Assembly (NCBI GenBank): GCA_001805055.1
Contig: MHDZ01000010.1
Coordinates: 28,844-70,948 of the forward strand
Source: Nitrospirae bacterium GWC2_57_13
Lineage (GTDB): Bacteria; Nitrospirota; UBA9217
Direction: 5' to 3'
DNA length: 42,105 nucleotides
Positions within the stretch are counted from its first letter, which is position 1, and each line of letters begins with the position of its first letter. A program made the position numbers and the translations under genes. The notes under the pieces were generated by a model. It saw only the letters and a list, made by a program, of their open reading frames with translations. It did not search any database and was not told where the DNA came from. Shown here one piece after another: positions 1 through 9,412 of this stretch.

Positions 1-756
1 CTCTTGAACACGGAAGATCTTTCCTTTTCCTTCCCGGACGGCGGGCAAAAGCTGATCAACGAGCTGAGGGTCGCCGTGGGTAAGAAGGACCGGATTGCAG
101 TGATCGGCAAGAACGGCAAGGGCAAGACCACGCTGCTGAACCTGCTCGCGAACGAGCTTTCCCCCACGTCCGGCGAGGTAAAGCTGCATCCCAACGTGAA
201 ACTTGCATATTTCGGCCAGACGAACATCAACCGGCTGAACCCGGCCAAGACAGCGCTGGAAGAGATCATGGCTGCCCATCCGGAGCATAACCACGGCATG
301 GCGCGTTCCATTTGCGGGGTCATGATGTTCGAAGGCGACAATGCTCTCAAGAAGGTGAGCGTCCTCTCCGGGGGAGAGAAGAGCCGCGTGCTGCTGGGCA
401 AGCTCCTCGTCTCGCCTGCCAACCTGCTGTTGCTCGACGAGCCCACGAACCACCTTGACATGGAATCCATCGATTCACTCGTTGAGGCCATCGAGGTTTT
501 CGACGGCGCCGTAGTTATTGTGACCCATAGTGAGATGATCTTGAACGCTGTGGCAACAAAGCTGATCGTGTATGACAACGAAACGGTAAGCGTCTTCGAC
601 GGCACGTACCAGGAGTTCCTTGAGCGTGTGGGTTGGAACGACGAGGGCGGGGTCCGCGTGAAGAAGACAAAAAAACAGGATGTCGATAAGAGCATGAGCG
701 GCAAAGACCGGAAACAAGCACGGAGAGAAAAAGCTCTGGAACGGGCAATGGCATAA
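1..756 (+). CDS. ABC-F family ATPase, C-terminal part (gene starts before the window)
   Basis: The reading frame is open at base 1, so the gene is cut by the window edge; the TTG at base 4 is unlikely to be the true start. Counting from that codon, it shows the second nucleotide-binding domain of an ABC-F protein: Walker A GKNGKGKT (~35-42), a Q-loop Gln (~72), signature LSGGEKSR (~121-128), Walker B LLLLDEPTNHLD (~141-152) and a switch His (~175). A Lys/Arg-rich tail follows. There are no membrane segments. ABC-F ATPases act on the ribosome (translation regulation, antibiotic protection) rather than as transporters; the subfamily (Uup/EttA/YbiT type) cannot be decided from this half. Confidence 0.9.
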   Translation, partial: LLNTEDLSFSFPDGGQKLINELRVAVGKKDRIAVIGKNGKGKTTLLNLLANELSPTSGEVKLHPNVKLAYFGQTNINRLNPAKTALEEIMAAHPEHNHGMARSICGVMMFEGDNALKKVSVLSGGEKSRVLLGKLLVSPANLLLLDEPTNHLDMESIDSLVEAIEVFDGAVVIVTHSEMILNAVATKLIVYDNETVSVFDGTYQEFLERVGWNDEGGVRVKKTKKQDVDKSMSGKDRKQARREKALERAMA

Positions 757-783
757 GGCCCTAATTCCCGGGAAAGCATTACG

Positions 784-802
784 ACGCGGATTTTCGCGGA
801 TA
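784..802. repeat. short dispersed intergenic repeat (ACGCGGATTTTCGCGGAT type)
   Basis: ACGCGGATTTTCGCGGATA is itself an internal duplication of CGCGGAT. Related sequence occurs at 13726-13761 and, inverted, at 13834-13857 (ATCTGCGAAAATCTGTGTCC). All copies are intergenic, as expected for a REP-like element. Confidence 0.5.
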
Positions 803-835
803 CCTTCTGATAGAGCAACTCCTGCGAAGCACATC

Positions 836-864
836 TTGACAATCCCATCCCTGGCTGTTAAAGT
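836..864 (+). promoter_or_regulatory. sigma-70-type promoter for the MBL-fold gene
   Basis: TTGACA (836-841), a 17-base spacer and TAAAGT (859-864) make a good vegetative promoter. Its -35 box overlaps a TTG that could be read as an early start codon, which argues that translation starts further downstream. Confidence 0.55.
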
Positions 865-916
865 ACGCACGGCAATGCGGGAACAATCAAAACAACCGGA
901 AGCTTCACGGGAAGGC

Positions 917-1678
917 ATGATCGCGATCTCGCTCCAGTCGGGGAGCAACGGGAACTGCATCTACGTCGAGGCTGGCGGCGTGAAGCTGCTCTTCGACGCG
1001 GGCATCAGCGGCGCAGCGGCCGATGAACGGCTCGCAGCCCACGGCCGCGACATCCGGTCCGTCGATGCCGTGATTATCTCCCATGACCACGGCGACCATG
1101 TGCGCTGTGCCGGCATCTACCAACGCAAGTACGGCCTTCCCCTCTATACAACGCAAAGAACAATCGACCGCGCCTGCTCACGCCTGCCCCTGGGGAAGCT
1201 GCGGGACGTACGCCACTTCACGGCCGGGGACACGCTTCACTTCAACGGCGTTACCGTCGAGACAACGCCCACGCCGCACGACGGCGCCGACGGCGCTGTT
1301 TTCGTCGTGAGCAGCGGAGGCGCGCGGCTCGGCATCCTGACGGATCTGGGCCATGTTTTTCCGGGCCTGCAGCCGCTGGTGGCCTCCCTTGATGCGGTCT
1401 TTCTCGAAAGCAACTACGACCCCGGCATGCTTGAATGCGGGCCCTACCCGGAGTTTCTTCGGCAGCGCATCCGTGGAGAAGGCGGGCACATCTCGAACCG
1501 CGAAGCAGCGGAGCTGCTGTGTTCAGCCGGGAACCTGAAATGGGCCTGCCTGGCCCACCTCTCGGAGCAGAACAACAGTCCTGACGTGGCCCTGCGAACG
1601 CACCGGGCCATTGTGCCGAAGATCCTTCCGATCCACGTGGCAAGCAGGTACCGTGTGTCGGATGTATTCAGCGTCTGA
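917..1678 (+). CDS. MBL-fold metallo-hydrolase, YycJ/WalJ-like
   Basis: About 253 residues of a metallo-beta-lactamase-fold hydrolase. The metal-binding motif SHDHGDH is present, followed by further His/Asp ligands (PHDG, LTDLGH) and a late HLSEQNN segment, as in the YycJ/WalJ group of putative nucleases/phosphodiesterases. I chose ATG 917 because the family usually begins directly with the first strand (here MIAISLQSGSNGN) and because a promoter lies at 836-864. ATG 875 is the alternative; TTG 836 would sit inside the promoter. The ribosome binding site does not decide the matter: GGGAAGG is only one base from ATG 917. The substrate is unknown. Confidence 0.85.
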   Translation: MIAISLQSGSNGNCIYVEAGGVKLLFDAGISGAAADERLAAHGRDIRSVDAVIISHDHGDHVRCAGIYQRKYGLPLYTTQRTIDRACSRLPLGKLRDVRHFTAGDTLHFNGVTVETTPTPHDGADGAVFVVSSGGARLGILTDLGHVFPGLQPLVASLDAVFLESNYDPGMLECGPYPEFLRQRIRGEGGHISNREAAELLCSAGNLKWACLAHLSEQNNSPDVALRTHRAIVPKILPIHVASRYRVSDVFSV

Positions 1679-1852
1679 GTCAAGAAGACAGCACGCGCAA
1701 CCACGGGTCCTGCTTCGCATGACACGCGGATGCGCACGGTCTTTACGAAGTGCAATCGTTGCATTTGAAGGCGCTCTGCGAGAGATTATATTGAATCTTG
1801 CTTTGCAGTAGCGGTTTTTGCGCTGTTTTGTTCTTGTCCAGTCCTTTGTAGG

Positions 1853-1905
1853 GCAACCCTTCAGGGTTGCGTTTTCGACATCTTCTTGCAAGGCTGAAGC
1901 CTTGC
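1853..1905. repeat. pair of perfect short inverted repeats (REP-like)
   Basis: Two hairpins lie side by side. The first is GCAACCC-TTCA-GGGTTGC (1853-1870); the second is GCAAGGC-TGAA-GCCTTGC (1888-1905). Each has a perfect 7-bp stem and a 4-base loop. The second is enclosed by CTTGCA/TGCAAG. No long T-run follows, so they look like repeat elements rather than a terminator. Confidence 0.6.
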
Positions 1906-1982
1906 CCTGCAAGCGATTCTGCGCCTGGTGTGCGAGAGACGATTTTTTATCCGGCATTGTTTTCTCTGGAAGGAGCATCTCT

Positions 1983-2387
1983 ATGGAAATCAACATTACT
2001 TTTCCCGGCGGCAAGAAGGTGAACGCCGACCTGAACGGCATGGTCATCGCCACGGACCAGCCGAAACTGCAGGGCGGCGATGGCTCGGCGCCGGCGCCCT
2101 ACGCCCTGTTTCTCGCTTCCCTGGGCACCTGCGCGGGTATCTATGTGCTGAGCTTCTGCCAGGAGCGGAAGATCCCCACGGAGGGCATAACGCTTACGCA
2201 GCGGATGGAATACGTGAAGACGCCTGAAGGACGGTCCAGCCTCGACCGGATCGTGATCGATATCAATGTTCCAGCCGACTTTCCCGAAAAGTATCACAAA
2301 GCGATGGTGAAGGTGGCTGACCAGTGCGCCGTGAAAAAGACGATCCTGAACCCGCCGAAGTTCGAGATCAACACCGTGGTGCGGTAG
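1983..2387 (+). CDS. OsmC family protein
   Basis: A 134-residue OsmC/Ohr-superfamily protein. The two reactive cysteines of the family are present: Cys50 in SLGTCAGIYV and Cys115 in DQCAVKKT. Such proteins reduce organic hydroperoxides or handle reactive sulfur species in the cytoplasm, but the exact substrate cannot be read here. ATG 1983 is chosen because AAGGAG lies 7 bases upstream; an in-frame start at 1818 would add an unrelated tail across the repeat hairpins. Confidence 0.9.
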   Translation: MEINITFPGGKKVNADLNGMVIATDQPKLQGGDGSAPAPYALFLASLGTCAGIYVLSFCQERKIPTEGITLTQRMEYVKTPEGRSSLDRIVIDINVPADFPEKYHKAMVKVADQCAVKKTILNPPKFEINTVVR

Positions 2388-2477
2388 CGTTCGGCTTTCG
2401 CGTTTCCCGTCCTCGTGGTACAATATTAACATGACGTCCGCCCCGGACATCGGGGTGCCTTCCGGAAGCGCATACTC

Positions 2478-4559
2478 ATGAAAAAGACCGACCTCTCATC
2501 TATCCTCAGGATCCTCGCGCTCTATGTGGTCTTCAGCGGCCTCTGGATCGCCGTGTCCGACCGCGTACTCGCGGGCCTCATCACCGATCTGCACCGCCTC
2601 AGTCTGTTCCAGACCTACAAGGGCCTCGCCTTTATCTTCGCAAGCGCGGCCATCCTCTTCTTCCTGGTGCGCCACGAGTTCATTGCCCGCGAGCGGGCTG
2701 AGACGGACCGGCGCGCCTCGGAGGAGAAGTACCGAACGCTCATCGAGACGGCCAATGACGCTATATTCGTTTTTGACGCTGAGACAGGCATTGTTCTCGA
2801 AGCGAACCGGAAGGCCTGCGAGATCCTGGACCTGCCCGAGGAAAAGGTCGTGGGAATGCGCCAGGTGGATCTGCACCCGGCTGAGGAAGCCGAACGCTGC
2901 CGCGGTATCTTTCAGGAGGCCCTCCAGAAGGGAAGCCTGACCATTGAGACGTCCTGCCTGTCCCGCAATGACGGCGGGACCATCCCGATGGAAGTGAGCA
3001 TCAGTGTCGTGGAGTTCGGCGGCAAGAGGATCGTGCTGAGCATCTTTCGGGACATTACGGAGCGGAAAGAAGCGTCGGAGACGCTGCGGCAGGAAAAAGA
3101 GCGCGCCCAGAGTTATCTCGACGTGGCGGGCGTGATCATCGTCGTAATCAACACCGACGGAACAGTAAGGCTGATCAACCGGAAGGGCGCCGAGATCCTC
3201 GGCTTGGGCGAAGGGGAGATCACGGGGAGCAACTGGTTCGACCGGTTCATGCCGCAGCGTGTGCGCGAGCGTGCCCGGGCAGTGTTCGGCAGGATCGTTT
3301 TCGGAGAGGCCGGCCCCCATGAGTACCTGGAAATGCCGCTGCTGACCCTCGACGGAGCGGAGCGGATCATCGCCTGGCACAACACGGTCCTAAAGGACGA
3401 GCGGGGGAGGATCACCGGCACGCTCAGCTCCGGCGAGGACATAACGGCGCGCACGCGGGCCGAGGCGTCCGCCCAGACCCGGCTGCAGCACCTCTCGGTC
3501 CTGCACTCACTCGATTTGATCATAAGCTCCAGCCTCGACCTGCGCTTTACGCTCAAGGAGCTGCTGCAGTTCGTCACGTCCCAGCTGGGCGTGGATGCCG
3601 CGGACGTGCTGCTTCTTGATCAGAACACGCAGACACTGGAGCACGCCGCGAACCGTGGATTTCGGACCAGGGACATCGAAAAGGTCCGGCTCCGGCTCGG
3701 CGAGGGCATTGCCGGCGCCGCGGCCCTGGAGCACAAGAGCATCAGCATCCCCGACATTCTCGATCCGGCAAGCGGTGTGTCGCGCACGTTCCTGTTCGCT
3801 GCGGAAGGGTTCCTGGCCTACATCGTGGTGCCGCTCATGGCCAAGGGAAAGGTGCAGGGCGTGCTCGAGGTTTATCACCGCACACCGCTGACGCTCGACC
3901 TGGAGCAGCAGAGCTTTCTTGAGTCCCTGGCAGCCCAGGCGGCGATCGCGATCGACAACGCCGCGCTCTTCGACGATCTCCAGCGCACGAACATCGATCT
4001 TATGATCGCATATGACGCAACACTGCAGGGATGGGCGCGGGCACTGGACCTTCGCAGCCGCGCCACGGAGCGGCACACGGAGCGCGTGACCGAGATGACG
4101 ATGCGGCTCGCCAAGGCCATGGGCATCGACGGCAGGGAGCTGGTCCATGTCCGGCGGGGCGCGCTGCTGCACGACGTGGGCAAGATCGGCATTCCCGACA
4201 GTATCCTCACGAAACCCGGACCGCTTACCGACGAGGAATGGGAGATCATGCGGCGTCATCCCCAGTACGCCTTTGACATGCTGAAGCCAATCGCCTATCT
4301 CCGGTCGGCACTGGACATTCCCTATGCCCATCATGAGCACTGGGACGGTACGGGCTACCCGCGGGGGCTTAAGGGCGAGCAGATCCCTCTTGCCGCGCGC
4401 CTCTTCGCCGTGGCCGACGTGTGGGAGGCGATGATCGCGGAAGACCGCCCCTACCGCCAGCCGAGCTCCGAGGGCGAAGTGCGCAGGCAGATCCGCGCTC
4501 TGGCAGGCACACAGCTTGACCCGGAGATCGTGGAGCTTTTTCTGAAGATGGAATGGTGA
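2478..4559 (+). CDS. membrane PAS-PAS-GAF-HD-GYP protein (c-di-GMP phosphodiesterase)
   Basis: 693 residues. Two N-terminal membrane segments (~10-30 and ~45-65) lead into PAS 1 (~85-200), PAS 2 (~205-325), GAF (~345-500) and a C-terminal HD-GYP domain (~510-690). The HD-GYP signature is complete: LLHDVGKIGIPD, HHEHWDGTGYPRGL and ADVWEAM. This family hydrolyses cyclic di-GMP at a di-iron or tri-iron centre. The input is probably a small molecule or redox/light cue read by the PAS and GAF domains. It seems to be a single-gene unit; a TACAAT -10-like box lies near 2420, with no clear -35. Confidence 0.93.
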   Translation: MKKTDLSSILRILALYVVFSGLWIAVSDRVLAGLITDLHRLSLFQTYKGLAFIFASAAILFFLVRHEFIARERAETDRRASEEKYRTLIETANDAIFVFDAETGIVLEANRKACEILDLPEEKVVGMRQVDLHPAEEAERCRGIFQEALQKGSLTIETSCLSRNDGGTIPMEVSISVVEFGGKRIVLSIFRDITERKEASETLRQEKERAQSYLDVAGVIIVVINTDGTVRLINRKGAEILGLGEGEITGSNWFDRFMPQRVRERARAVFGRIVFGEAGPHEYLEMPLLTLDGAERIIAWHNTVLKDERGRITGTLSSGEDITARTRAEASAQTRLQHLSVLHSLDLIISSSLDLRFTLKELLQFVTSQLGVDAADVLLLDQNTQTLEHAANRGFRTRDIEKVRLRLGEGIAGAAALEHKSISIPDILDPASGVSRTFLFAAEGFLAYIVVPLMAKGKVQGVLEVYHRTPLTLDLEQQSFLESLAAQAAIAIDNAALFDDLQRTNIDLMIAYDATLQGWARALDLRSRATERHTERVTEMTMRLAKAMGIDGRELVHVRRGALLHDVGKIGIPDSILTKPGPLTDEEWEIMRRHPQYAFDMLKPIAYLRSALDIPYAHHEHWDGTGYPRGLKGEQIPLAARLFAVADVWEAMIAEDRPYRQPSSEGEVRRQIRALAGTQLDPEIVELFLKMEW

Positions 4560-4575
4560 AGATGAAAGGCAAGTC

Positions 4576-4662
4576 ACAAATGCGAAATGCAAACTCGCAT
4601 AAAGGGGCATTGAAAATTGTAAATTGGAAATATCAAATTGTAAATGTGCGGTATGGCCGCAC
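4576..4662. repeat. AT-rich intergenic repeat with a small hairpin
   Basis: Tandem-like units TTGAAAATTGTAAATTGG and CAAATTGTAAATG (about 4608-4645) resemble sequence around the tRNA genes at 30130-30222. A GTGCGG/CCGCAC stem with loop TATGG follows (4646-4662). Confidence 0.45.
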
Positions 4663-4711
4663 TTTCAGGATTAGCGCGGCCATGTCAAGTCTCGTGGAGA
4701 AATAACATACC

Positions 4712-5344
4712 ATGCCCGGCGTAACGACCTTTGATCAGCATAGCCGCGAGTATGAGGCCTGGTTCGAGGCGAATCCGCGTGCATACGAGGCAGAGCTGCG
4801 AGCCATCAGAGAGCTTCTTCCAAAACAGGGCAAGGGGCTCGAGATCGGCGTGGGCAGCGGGCGGTTCGCGGCTCCCCTGGGCATCCGCTACGGCGTGGAG
4901 CCGTCAAAGGCCATGCGTGATCAGGCGCGGCTGCGAGGCATCAAGGTGATCAAGGGCGTGGCGGAGTCGCTGCCTTTCACAGAAAGTGAGTTCGATCATT
5001 GTCTCATGGTAACCACGGTCTGTTTTCTTGACGACATTGAGCTTGCCTTCAGCGAGGCGCACCGGGTTCTGAGGCCCGGCGGCTCATTCCTCATCGGTTT
5101 TGTTGACCGCGACAGCCCTCTGGGAAGGGACTATCTGGCGAAACAGGACAAGAGCGTCTTCTATCAAGATGCCACGTTCTACTCTACAAAGGAGTTGATT
5201 GTCCACCTGGAAAAGGCGGGGTTCAGCGACTTCCGTTTCCACCAAACCCTCTTCGGACCTTTGAAGGATATCGGCGTTAATGAGCCGGTGAAGGAGGGGT
5301 TCGGTGATGGGTCATTTGTGGTGGTGCGGGGAGAGAGGATGTAA
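4712..5344 (+). CDS. class I SAM-dependent methyltransferase
   Basis: 210 residues with a Methyltransf_11-type Rossmann fold. Motif I is LEIGVGSGRFAAPLG (~43-57), an acidic/motif II strand is followed by FDHCLMVTTVCFLDD, and the post-motif loop is HRVLRPGGSFLIGF. Nothing shows the methyl acceptor. GGAGA lies 11 bases before ATG 4712. It has no close partner gene. Confidence 0.88.
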   Translation: MPGVTTFDQHSREYEAWFEANPRAYEAELRAIRELLPKQGKGLEIGVGSGRFAAPLGIRYGVEPSKAMRDQARLRGIKVIKGVAESLPFTESEFDHCLMVTTVCFLDDIELAFSEAHRVLRPGGSFLIGFVDRDSPLGRDYLAKQDKSVFYQDATFYSTKELIVHLEKAGFSDFRFHQTLFGPLKDIGVNEPVKEGFGDGSFVVVRGERM

Positions 5345-5527
5345 GAAGATATTTATTGAGCTTCTTCGGTATCAGGGAAGCTGTCCTGACGGTGAAGCTT
5401 ATGACGAAATGAGACACCTTTTTTCTTAGTATTTTCTTCAGCACTTCTTACCAAGTCTCATTAATTATATTACATAAAAACTGCGGGCGTCAGATTAAGA
5501 AAGAGCGACTATGAAATAGCGGCCCGA

Positions 5528-5812
5528 TTGAAAGCCAGGCTTTCAGGAGTGGTCGAGCTCGTGGACTTCCGGGTATTCGGATCACGGGCGCGCGGAGAAG
5601 CGGACGAATTCTCCGATTTCGATGTTTTCATCGAAGTTGAAACACTCGATGCGGAGATCAAGCAGAAAAGTAGAGATATTGCCTGGGAAGTCGGGTTCGA
5701 GCATCTCATACACATTTCGCCCCTTGTTTTTTCACGACATGAAGTTGAAGACTCCCCGCTGAAAGTGTCACCGATCATAGCGAATATATCGAGCGAAGGG
5801 GTTTTCATATGA
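5528..5812 (+). CDS. MNT-type minimal nucleotidyltransferase (probably lacking its original start)
   Basis: 94 residues from a TTG at 5528. It has the polymerase-beta-like core VFGSRARGEADEFSDFDVFI (GS plus DxD) found in MntA antitoxins, which AMPylate HEPN RNase toxins. Homology-like sequence continues upstream in frame: KTAGVRLRKSDYEIAARLK preceded by ATA at 5474, where an ATG would be expected. The original start has therefore probably mutated, leaving a weak TTG with no ribosome binding site. Its stop overlaps the start of the HEPN fragment (ATGA), the usual coupling in MNT/HEPN pairs. Confidence 0.75.
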   Translation: MKARLSGVVELVDFRVFGSRARGEADEFSDFDVFIEVETLDAEIKQKSRDIAWEVGFEHLIHISPLVFSRHEVEDSPLKVSPIIANISSEGVFI

Positions 5813-5925
5813 CGGATCGGGAAACACTGTATGCTTGTCGACTTCAGCAGGCAGAAGAAACCTATCGTGAAGCTGAGAAGATGATTGTCGAAGGTTTCAG
5901 TCCCCGATCGATTGCTACGAGGTAA
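5809..5925 (+). pseudogene. HEPN-domain gene, truncated after 38 codons
   Basis: Starting with ATG 5809 inside the ATGA overlap, 38 residues read MTDRETLYACRLQQAEET...SPRSIATR and then stop (TAA 5923-5925). This matches the first helix of HEPN-domain proteins, which usually continue with an R-A-Y-Y-x-M-F-Y helix and run to ~130 residues. The break falls exactly before that helix. The last 11 bases overlap the 3' end of the opposing histidine kinase, so the rest of the gene is absent. It cannot encode a functional HEPN RNase. Confidence 0.75.
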
Positions 5926-8629
5926 GAATTTCCCGGATCTTTTTGAGCAGCTCCGTCGGCGATGCTGGCTTGGAGATGAACGGAACGCCTTCGTCGAGAA
6001 CGCCTTTCTTGTGTACGATGTCGGCTGTGTAGCCGCTCATGAACAGGCACTTGACGTCGGGCCTGATAGCGGCGATCCGGTCCATGGCTTCTTTTCCGTT
6101 CATCGTCGGCATCACCACATCGATGATCACGAGATCGATCCGGTCCTTCTGTTCCTTGAAGAGCCTGACTGCCTCGGCCCCGTCCCGGGCTTCGATCACC
6201 TTGTAGCCGAATTCTCTCAGCACCATGGTGGTGATCGTTCGCGTCGCTGTATCGTCCTCTGCCACGAGTACGGTCTCCGTGCCGCCCAGTCCCATGGTCT
6301 GTGTTTCCCGCCGTTGCATCTGCGGCGCTGCATCGCTGAGCGGAAGGTATATCTTGAAGGTGGTGCCGCGGCCCGGCTCGCTGTATACATTGACGTAGCC
6401 GTTGTGCTGCTTCACGATCCCGTAAACGATGGAGAGGCCGAGGCCCGTGCCTTTGCCGACATCCTTTGTTGTATAGAAGGGATCGAAGATGCGCTTTTGC
6501 GTCTTTGCATCCATTCCCTCACCCGTGTCGCTCACGTACAGCACGCCGTACCTGCCTGTCGCCCCATAGCCGTGAGCGCGGATAAAGCCGTCATCGATCT
6601 CCTTGAAACCGGTCTCGATCGAGAGTGCGCCTCCGCGGGGCATGGAGTCTCGGGCGTTCGTGGCCAGGTTCATGAGTACCTGCTCGATCTGCCCGGCGTC
6701 GGCCAAGACAACGAGCGGCTCCGGAGAATGCAGAACGTTGAATTCAATGTCCTCGCCGATGAGGCGGCGAAGCAGCTTCTCCACGCTGCGGACCACGGCG
6801 TTCAGATCCGTCGGCCGGGGATTGATGATCTGTTTTCTGCTGAAGGCGAGGAGGCTGTGGGTAAGGCGGGCTGCCCGCTCCGAGGCAGAGAGTATCTGCT
6901 CCACATTCAGCCTGCCAGGATCCTCGTCAGACATTTTCATCTCGAGCAGGTTCGCGTAGCCGATGATGGCCGTCAGGATGTTATTGAAGTCATGGGCCAC
7001 GCCTCCCGCAAGCTGGCCCACGGCTTCCATCTTTTGGGCCTGCCGAAGCTGCGCTTCGAGCTGCCTGCGAGCCGTTACATCGTGCACGAGTGCGACCTCA
7101 GCGTCGGCGCCGGCCCAGGTGATGGGGCGCGAGGTGATCTCCGCCTCGATGACATCTTCGTTCTTTGCACGGTGCCGCACGGTCTGCGGCCATGCCGGCC
7201 CCGGCAAAGCATCCCGACCCGGAATGGCCGGCGGCAGGGAAGGAAGCAGGATGTCATGCTCGGTCAGAGAAAGGAACTCCTCTCGGCTGTAGCCATAGCG
7301 CTTTACCGCAGCGGCGTTCATAGCCAGAAAACGGCGTGTCTCTCTCTCGATGACCCAGAGGGGGTTAGGGTTGTCCTCGAAAAGCAGCCGGTAGTGCCGC
7401 TCAGAATCTGACAGAGCCTCCTGCCTTCTGCCGAGCTCCTGATCCAGCGACCGAAACTCCGATGTAAGAGTCCCTATCTCGTCAGCTCGGCTGCTTACAG
7501 GGATCGTCATGGGTCCGCCCCGGCTGAATTTTCTCACAATCGTCGTGATCCGGCGCAGAGGCAGGAGATAAAAAAATATGAACAGGGCGCTTGATGCCGC
7601 GAGAAGACCGAGAAAAAGATAAAATTTGGTCCTGCTCTGCCAGGCAAAATTTTCGAGCAGCGTCCTGCGGGGGATCGTGAGCAGGATGAACAGATCGTCG
7701 CCGTCAGACAGCCGGACGGCATCGATGCGCGCAAAGAGCGTGCGGCCCTCGGATTGATAGGTAAAAAAAGCGCTGCCACCTTCGCGGTGAGGGTGGAACG
7801 CACTGACCAGCTCCCTGAAACCTTCATCAAGAAGGTGCGGAAGGGACGGGTTGTCTCCCTGAAGCAGCAGGTCAAAGGCAAGGGCCTCTGATGAGGCCAG
7901 TACGCTCCTGTCCGGTGTGATCACATGGATCGTGATGTCTTTCCAGTTTGCAGTAAGCCCCTCCAGAAACCGCGACAGGTCCTTTAACATGATGTCCACG
8001 CCGAGAACGCTTCCTCGCACCCCGTTTTTCTCAAAGCGACGCGAGGCAGTCAAGCCCAGGTCCCGCGTTGTCCGAAAAACGTAAGGCTCGCTCCACTGAA
8101 TGCCGCGTCGGTCTCTTGCTTCGGTGTACCAGGGGCGGAGGCGGGGGTCGTAGTTGTCCGAAGACCTTCTGTGCGAGCTGGCTTCGCCATGATCAGTGAG
8201 CTTAGCCCAGATAACCGTATCGCGCTCAATGCTCTGTTTTATGCGGTTACGCCACGACGACCCCTCCCGCAGGATGAGGTATCCGTTGCCTGATGCGTCA
8301 CCGTAATTAATGGACGTTATATAGGGATAGCGCCGCATGTAGGGCATGAACAGACGGTTCATGGCCCCGGTGTCGTCGGGATCAAGCGTGCCGGCTCCGT
8401 AATAGAGTTGAGCTGTATTCAACAGGAAGGTTGCGGAGTCCGTAATGGCACGTAACTCTTCTTTTGCTTCACGGCCCGCTTCTGTCAGGGCCTGGCGGCC
8501 CATTTTTTCAGCAGTGGAAAGGTTGACATAATAATCGTAGGTAAAGTTGATGCCGTAGAGAAATATGATGAATATGAGGAAAGCCTCGAGCATCCCGAAT
8601 CGGGTTATAGTGGCGATGAAATGCTTCAT
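5915..8629 (-). CDS. hybrid histidine kinase: dCACHE-HAMP-PAS-HisKA-HATPase-receiver
   Basis: 904 residues from ATG 8629 (GTG 8677 would add 16). In order: membrane segment (~13-32), a double-CACHE-like periplasmic sensor (~35-310, with the RPWYTEARD motif), a second membrane segment (~325-350), HAMP (~350-400), PAS (~415-520), HisKA with [13 protein letters not shown] (phospho-His ~544), HATPase with [12 protein letters not shown], and a C-terminal receiver (~785-900) with [11 protein letters not shown] (Asp ~837) and SKP. It senses an extracellular ligand. No DNA-binding partner is adjacent, so output probably goes through phosphorelay to another protein. Its last bases overlap the broken HEPN gene. 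Confidence 0.92.
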   Translation of the reverse strand: MKHFIATITRFGMLEAFLIFIIFLYGINFTYDYYVNLSTAEKMGRQALTEAGREAKEELRAITDSATFLLNTAQLYYGAGTLDPDDTGAMNRLFMPYMRRYPYITSINYGDASGNGYLILREGSSWRNRIKQSIERDTVIWAKLTDHGEASSHRRSSDNYDPRLRPWYTEARDRRGIQWSEPYVFRTTRDLGLTASRRFEKNGVRGSVLGVDIMLKDLSRFLEGLTANWKDITIHVITPDRSVLASSEALAFDLLLQGDNPSLPHLLDEGFRELVSAFHPHREGGSAFFTYQSEGRTLFARIDAVRLSDGDDLFILLTIPRRTLLENFAWQSRTKFYLFLGLLAASSALFIFFYLLPLRRITTIVRKFSRGGPMTIPVSSRADEIGTLTSEFRSLDQELGRRQEALSDSERHYRLLFEDNPNPLWVIERETRRFLAMNAAAVKRYGYSREEFLSLTEHDILLPSLPPAIPGRDALPGPAWPQTVRHRAKNEDVIEAEITSRPITWAGADAEVALVHDVTARRQLEAQLRQAQKMEAVGQLAGGVAHDFNNILTAIIGYANLLEMKMSDEDPGRLNVEQILSASERAARLTHSLLAFSRKQIINPRPTDLNAVVRSVEKLLRRLIGEDIEFNVLHSPEPLVVLADAGQIEQVLMNLATNARDSMPRGGALSIETGFKEIDDGFIRAHGYGATGRYGVLYVSDTGEGMDAKTQKRIFDPFYTTKDVGKGTGLGLSIVYGIVKQHNGYVNVYSEPGRGTTFKIYLPLSDAAPQMQRRETQTMGLGGTETVLVAEDDTATRTITTMVLREFGYKVIEARDGAEAVRLFKEQKDRIDLVIIDVVMPTMNGKEAMDRIAAIRPDVKCLFMSGYTADIVHKKGVLDEGVPFISKPASPTELLKKIREILTS

Positions 8630-8739
8630 GTCTGCAAAAGCCCCCTCTGCGCAGTTGTGGGTGCAAATGTACAGCACCCGGTACGCCGCGCAAACAGAAT
8701 CTATTTTAGCACGTTTCCGCCATTATTTTGGGATAAAGA

Positions 8740-8750
8740 GGGACCGTCCC
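8740..8750. repeat. GGGACCGTCCC palindrome, part of an intergenic repeat
   Basis: GGGAC-C-GTCCC, followed at 8765-8780 by a second, imperfect GGG..CTGTCCCTGTC. The whole 8700-8836 gap between two minus-strand genes is otherwise featureless. This resembles dispersed 'gggac-n-gtccc' elements of other genomes; only this copy was noticed here. Confidence 0.35.
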
Positions 8751-8836
8751 CTTTGGTTCCCGGGGGGCTGTCCCTGTCATAAAGGAAGGGGGCAAAAGGG
8801 TCAGCGACTATCCGGTAGGGGCGTGCTGAGGAGGTA

Positions 8837-9412
8837 TCAGAAGAGATGGCCCAGTCTGATGGTGATGAAATTCTCGCCGTTGTTCGGGCCGTCCCAGTTG
8901 AACAGCAGCTTGCCGTTCGAAAAGTGCGCGTAGCCTGCGGACAGGTCCCAGCGGCCGAAGGTCCGTCCCAGGGCGAGATGAAAGGCCATTTGGTAGCGCG
9001 TTCCGAGGTTGTCGGTGGTGCGGTCAAGATAGGCGATGCCTGCCGAACCGCTCAGGTACCAGGGGTCGCTCCAGTGCCAGCGGGCGCTCCGGGCAAGTCC
9101 GACAGCAGAGGCACGGCGTTTGCCGTTCCAGCCCGAGAGCAGCGCCTCATAGTGTCCGGGCAGGCCAAGAAGATCGGGCGCGTCCCAATGATAGCGGAGG
9201 GTGAATATCTCGGAATGGGAGGATCGATGAAAGCCCCTGCCGGTCTCGACAGACAGCATGTCGGCGCGGGTCGTTTGCGGGTAGAGAAAAAGGAAGAGAC
9301 TGAAGACAAAACAGCCCATCCCGCGCAGGAGAAGCGGAATGGGCCGGAACGTATCGTTGACCGCCGAAGACGCCACGCTACGATGCCGGCGTGGCCATGA
9401 GCTTTCTGACAT
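8837..9412 (-). CDS. PagL-like lipid A deacylase / acyloxyacyl hydrolase family outer-membrane protein
   Basis: 191 residues from ATG 9412, overlapping the end of yidC by 35 bases; ATG 9319 (MGCFVFSLFLFLYPQTTRAD) or GTG 9376 are alternatives. A hydrophobic signal segment ends near TTRA-D. Amphipathic beta strands end in Phe (GHLF), as in outer-membrane barrels. The C-terminal block AHFSNGKLLF...PNNGENF carries the PagL-type His-x-Ser and the downstream Glu. PagL removes the 3-O-acyl chain of lipid A in the outer membrane. Deacylase activity is inferred from these motifs. Confidence 0.75.
   Translation of the reverse strand: MSESSWPRRHRSVASSAVNDTFRPIPLLLRGMGCFVFSLFLFLYPQTTRADMLSVETGRGFHRSSHSEIFTLRYHWDAPDLLGLPGHYEALLSGWNGKRRASAVGLARSARWHWSDPWYLSGSAGIAYLDRTTDNLGTRYQMAFHLALGRTFGRWDLSAGYAHFSNGKLLFNWDGPNNGENFITIRLGHLF

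Noticed and set aside
5885-7411. 508-residue open frame on the plus strand
   Set aside because: It lies wholly opposite the histidine kinase coding region. Its sequence is Arg/His/Asp-rich with no motif, as expected from the GC-rich antisense frame.
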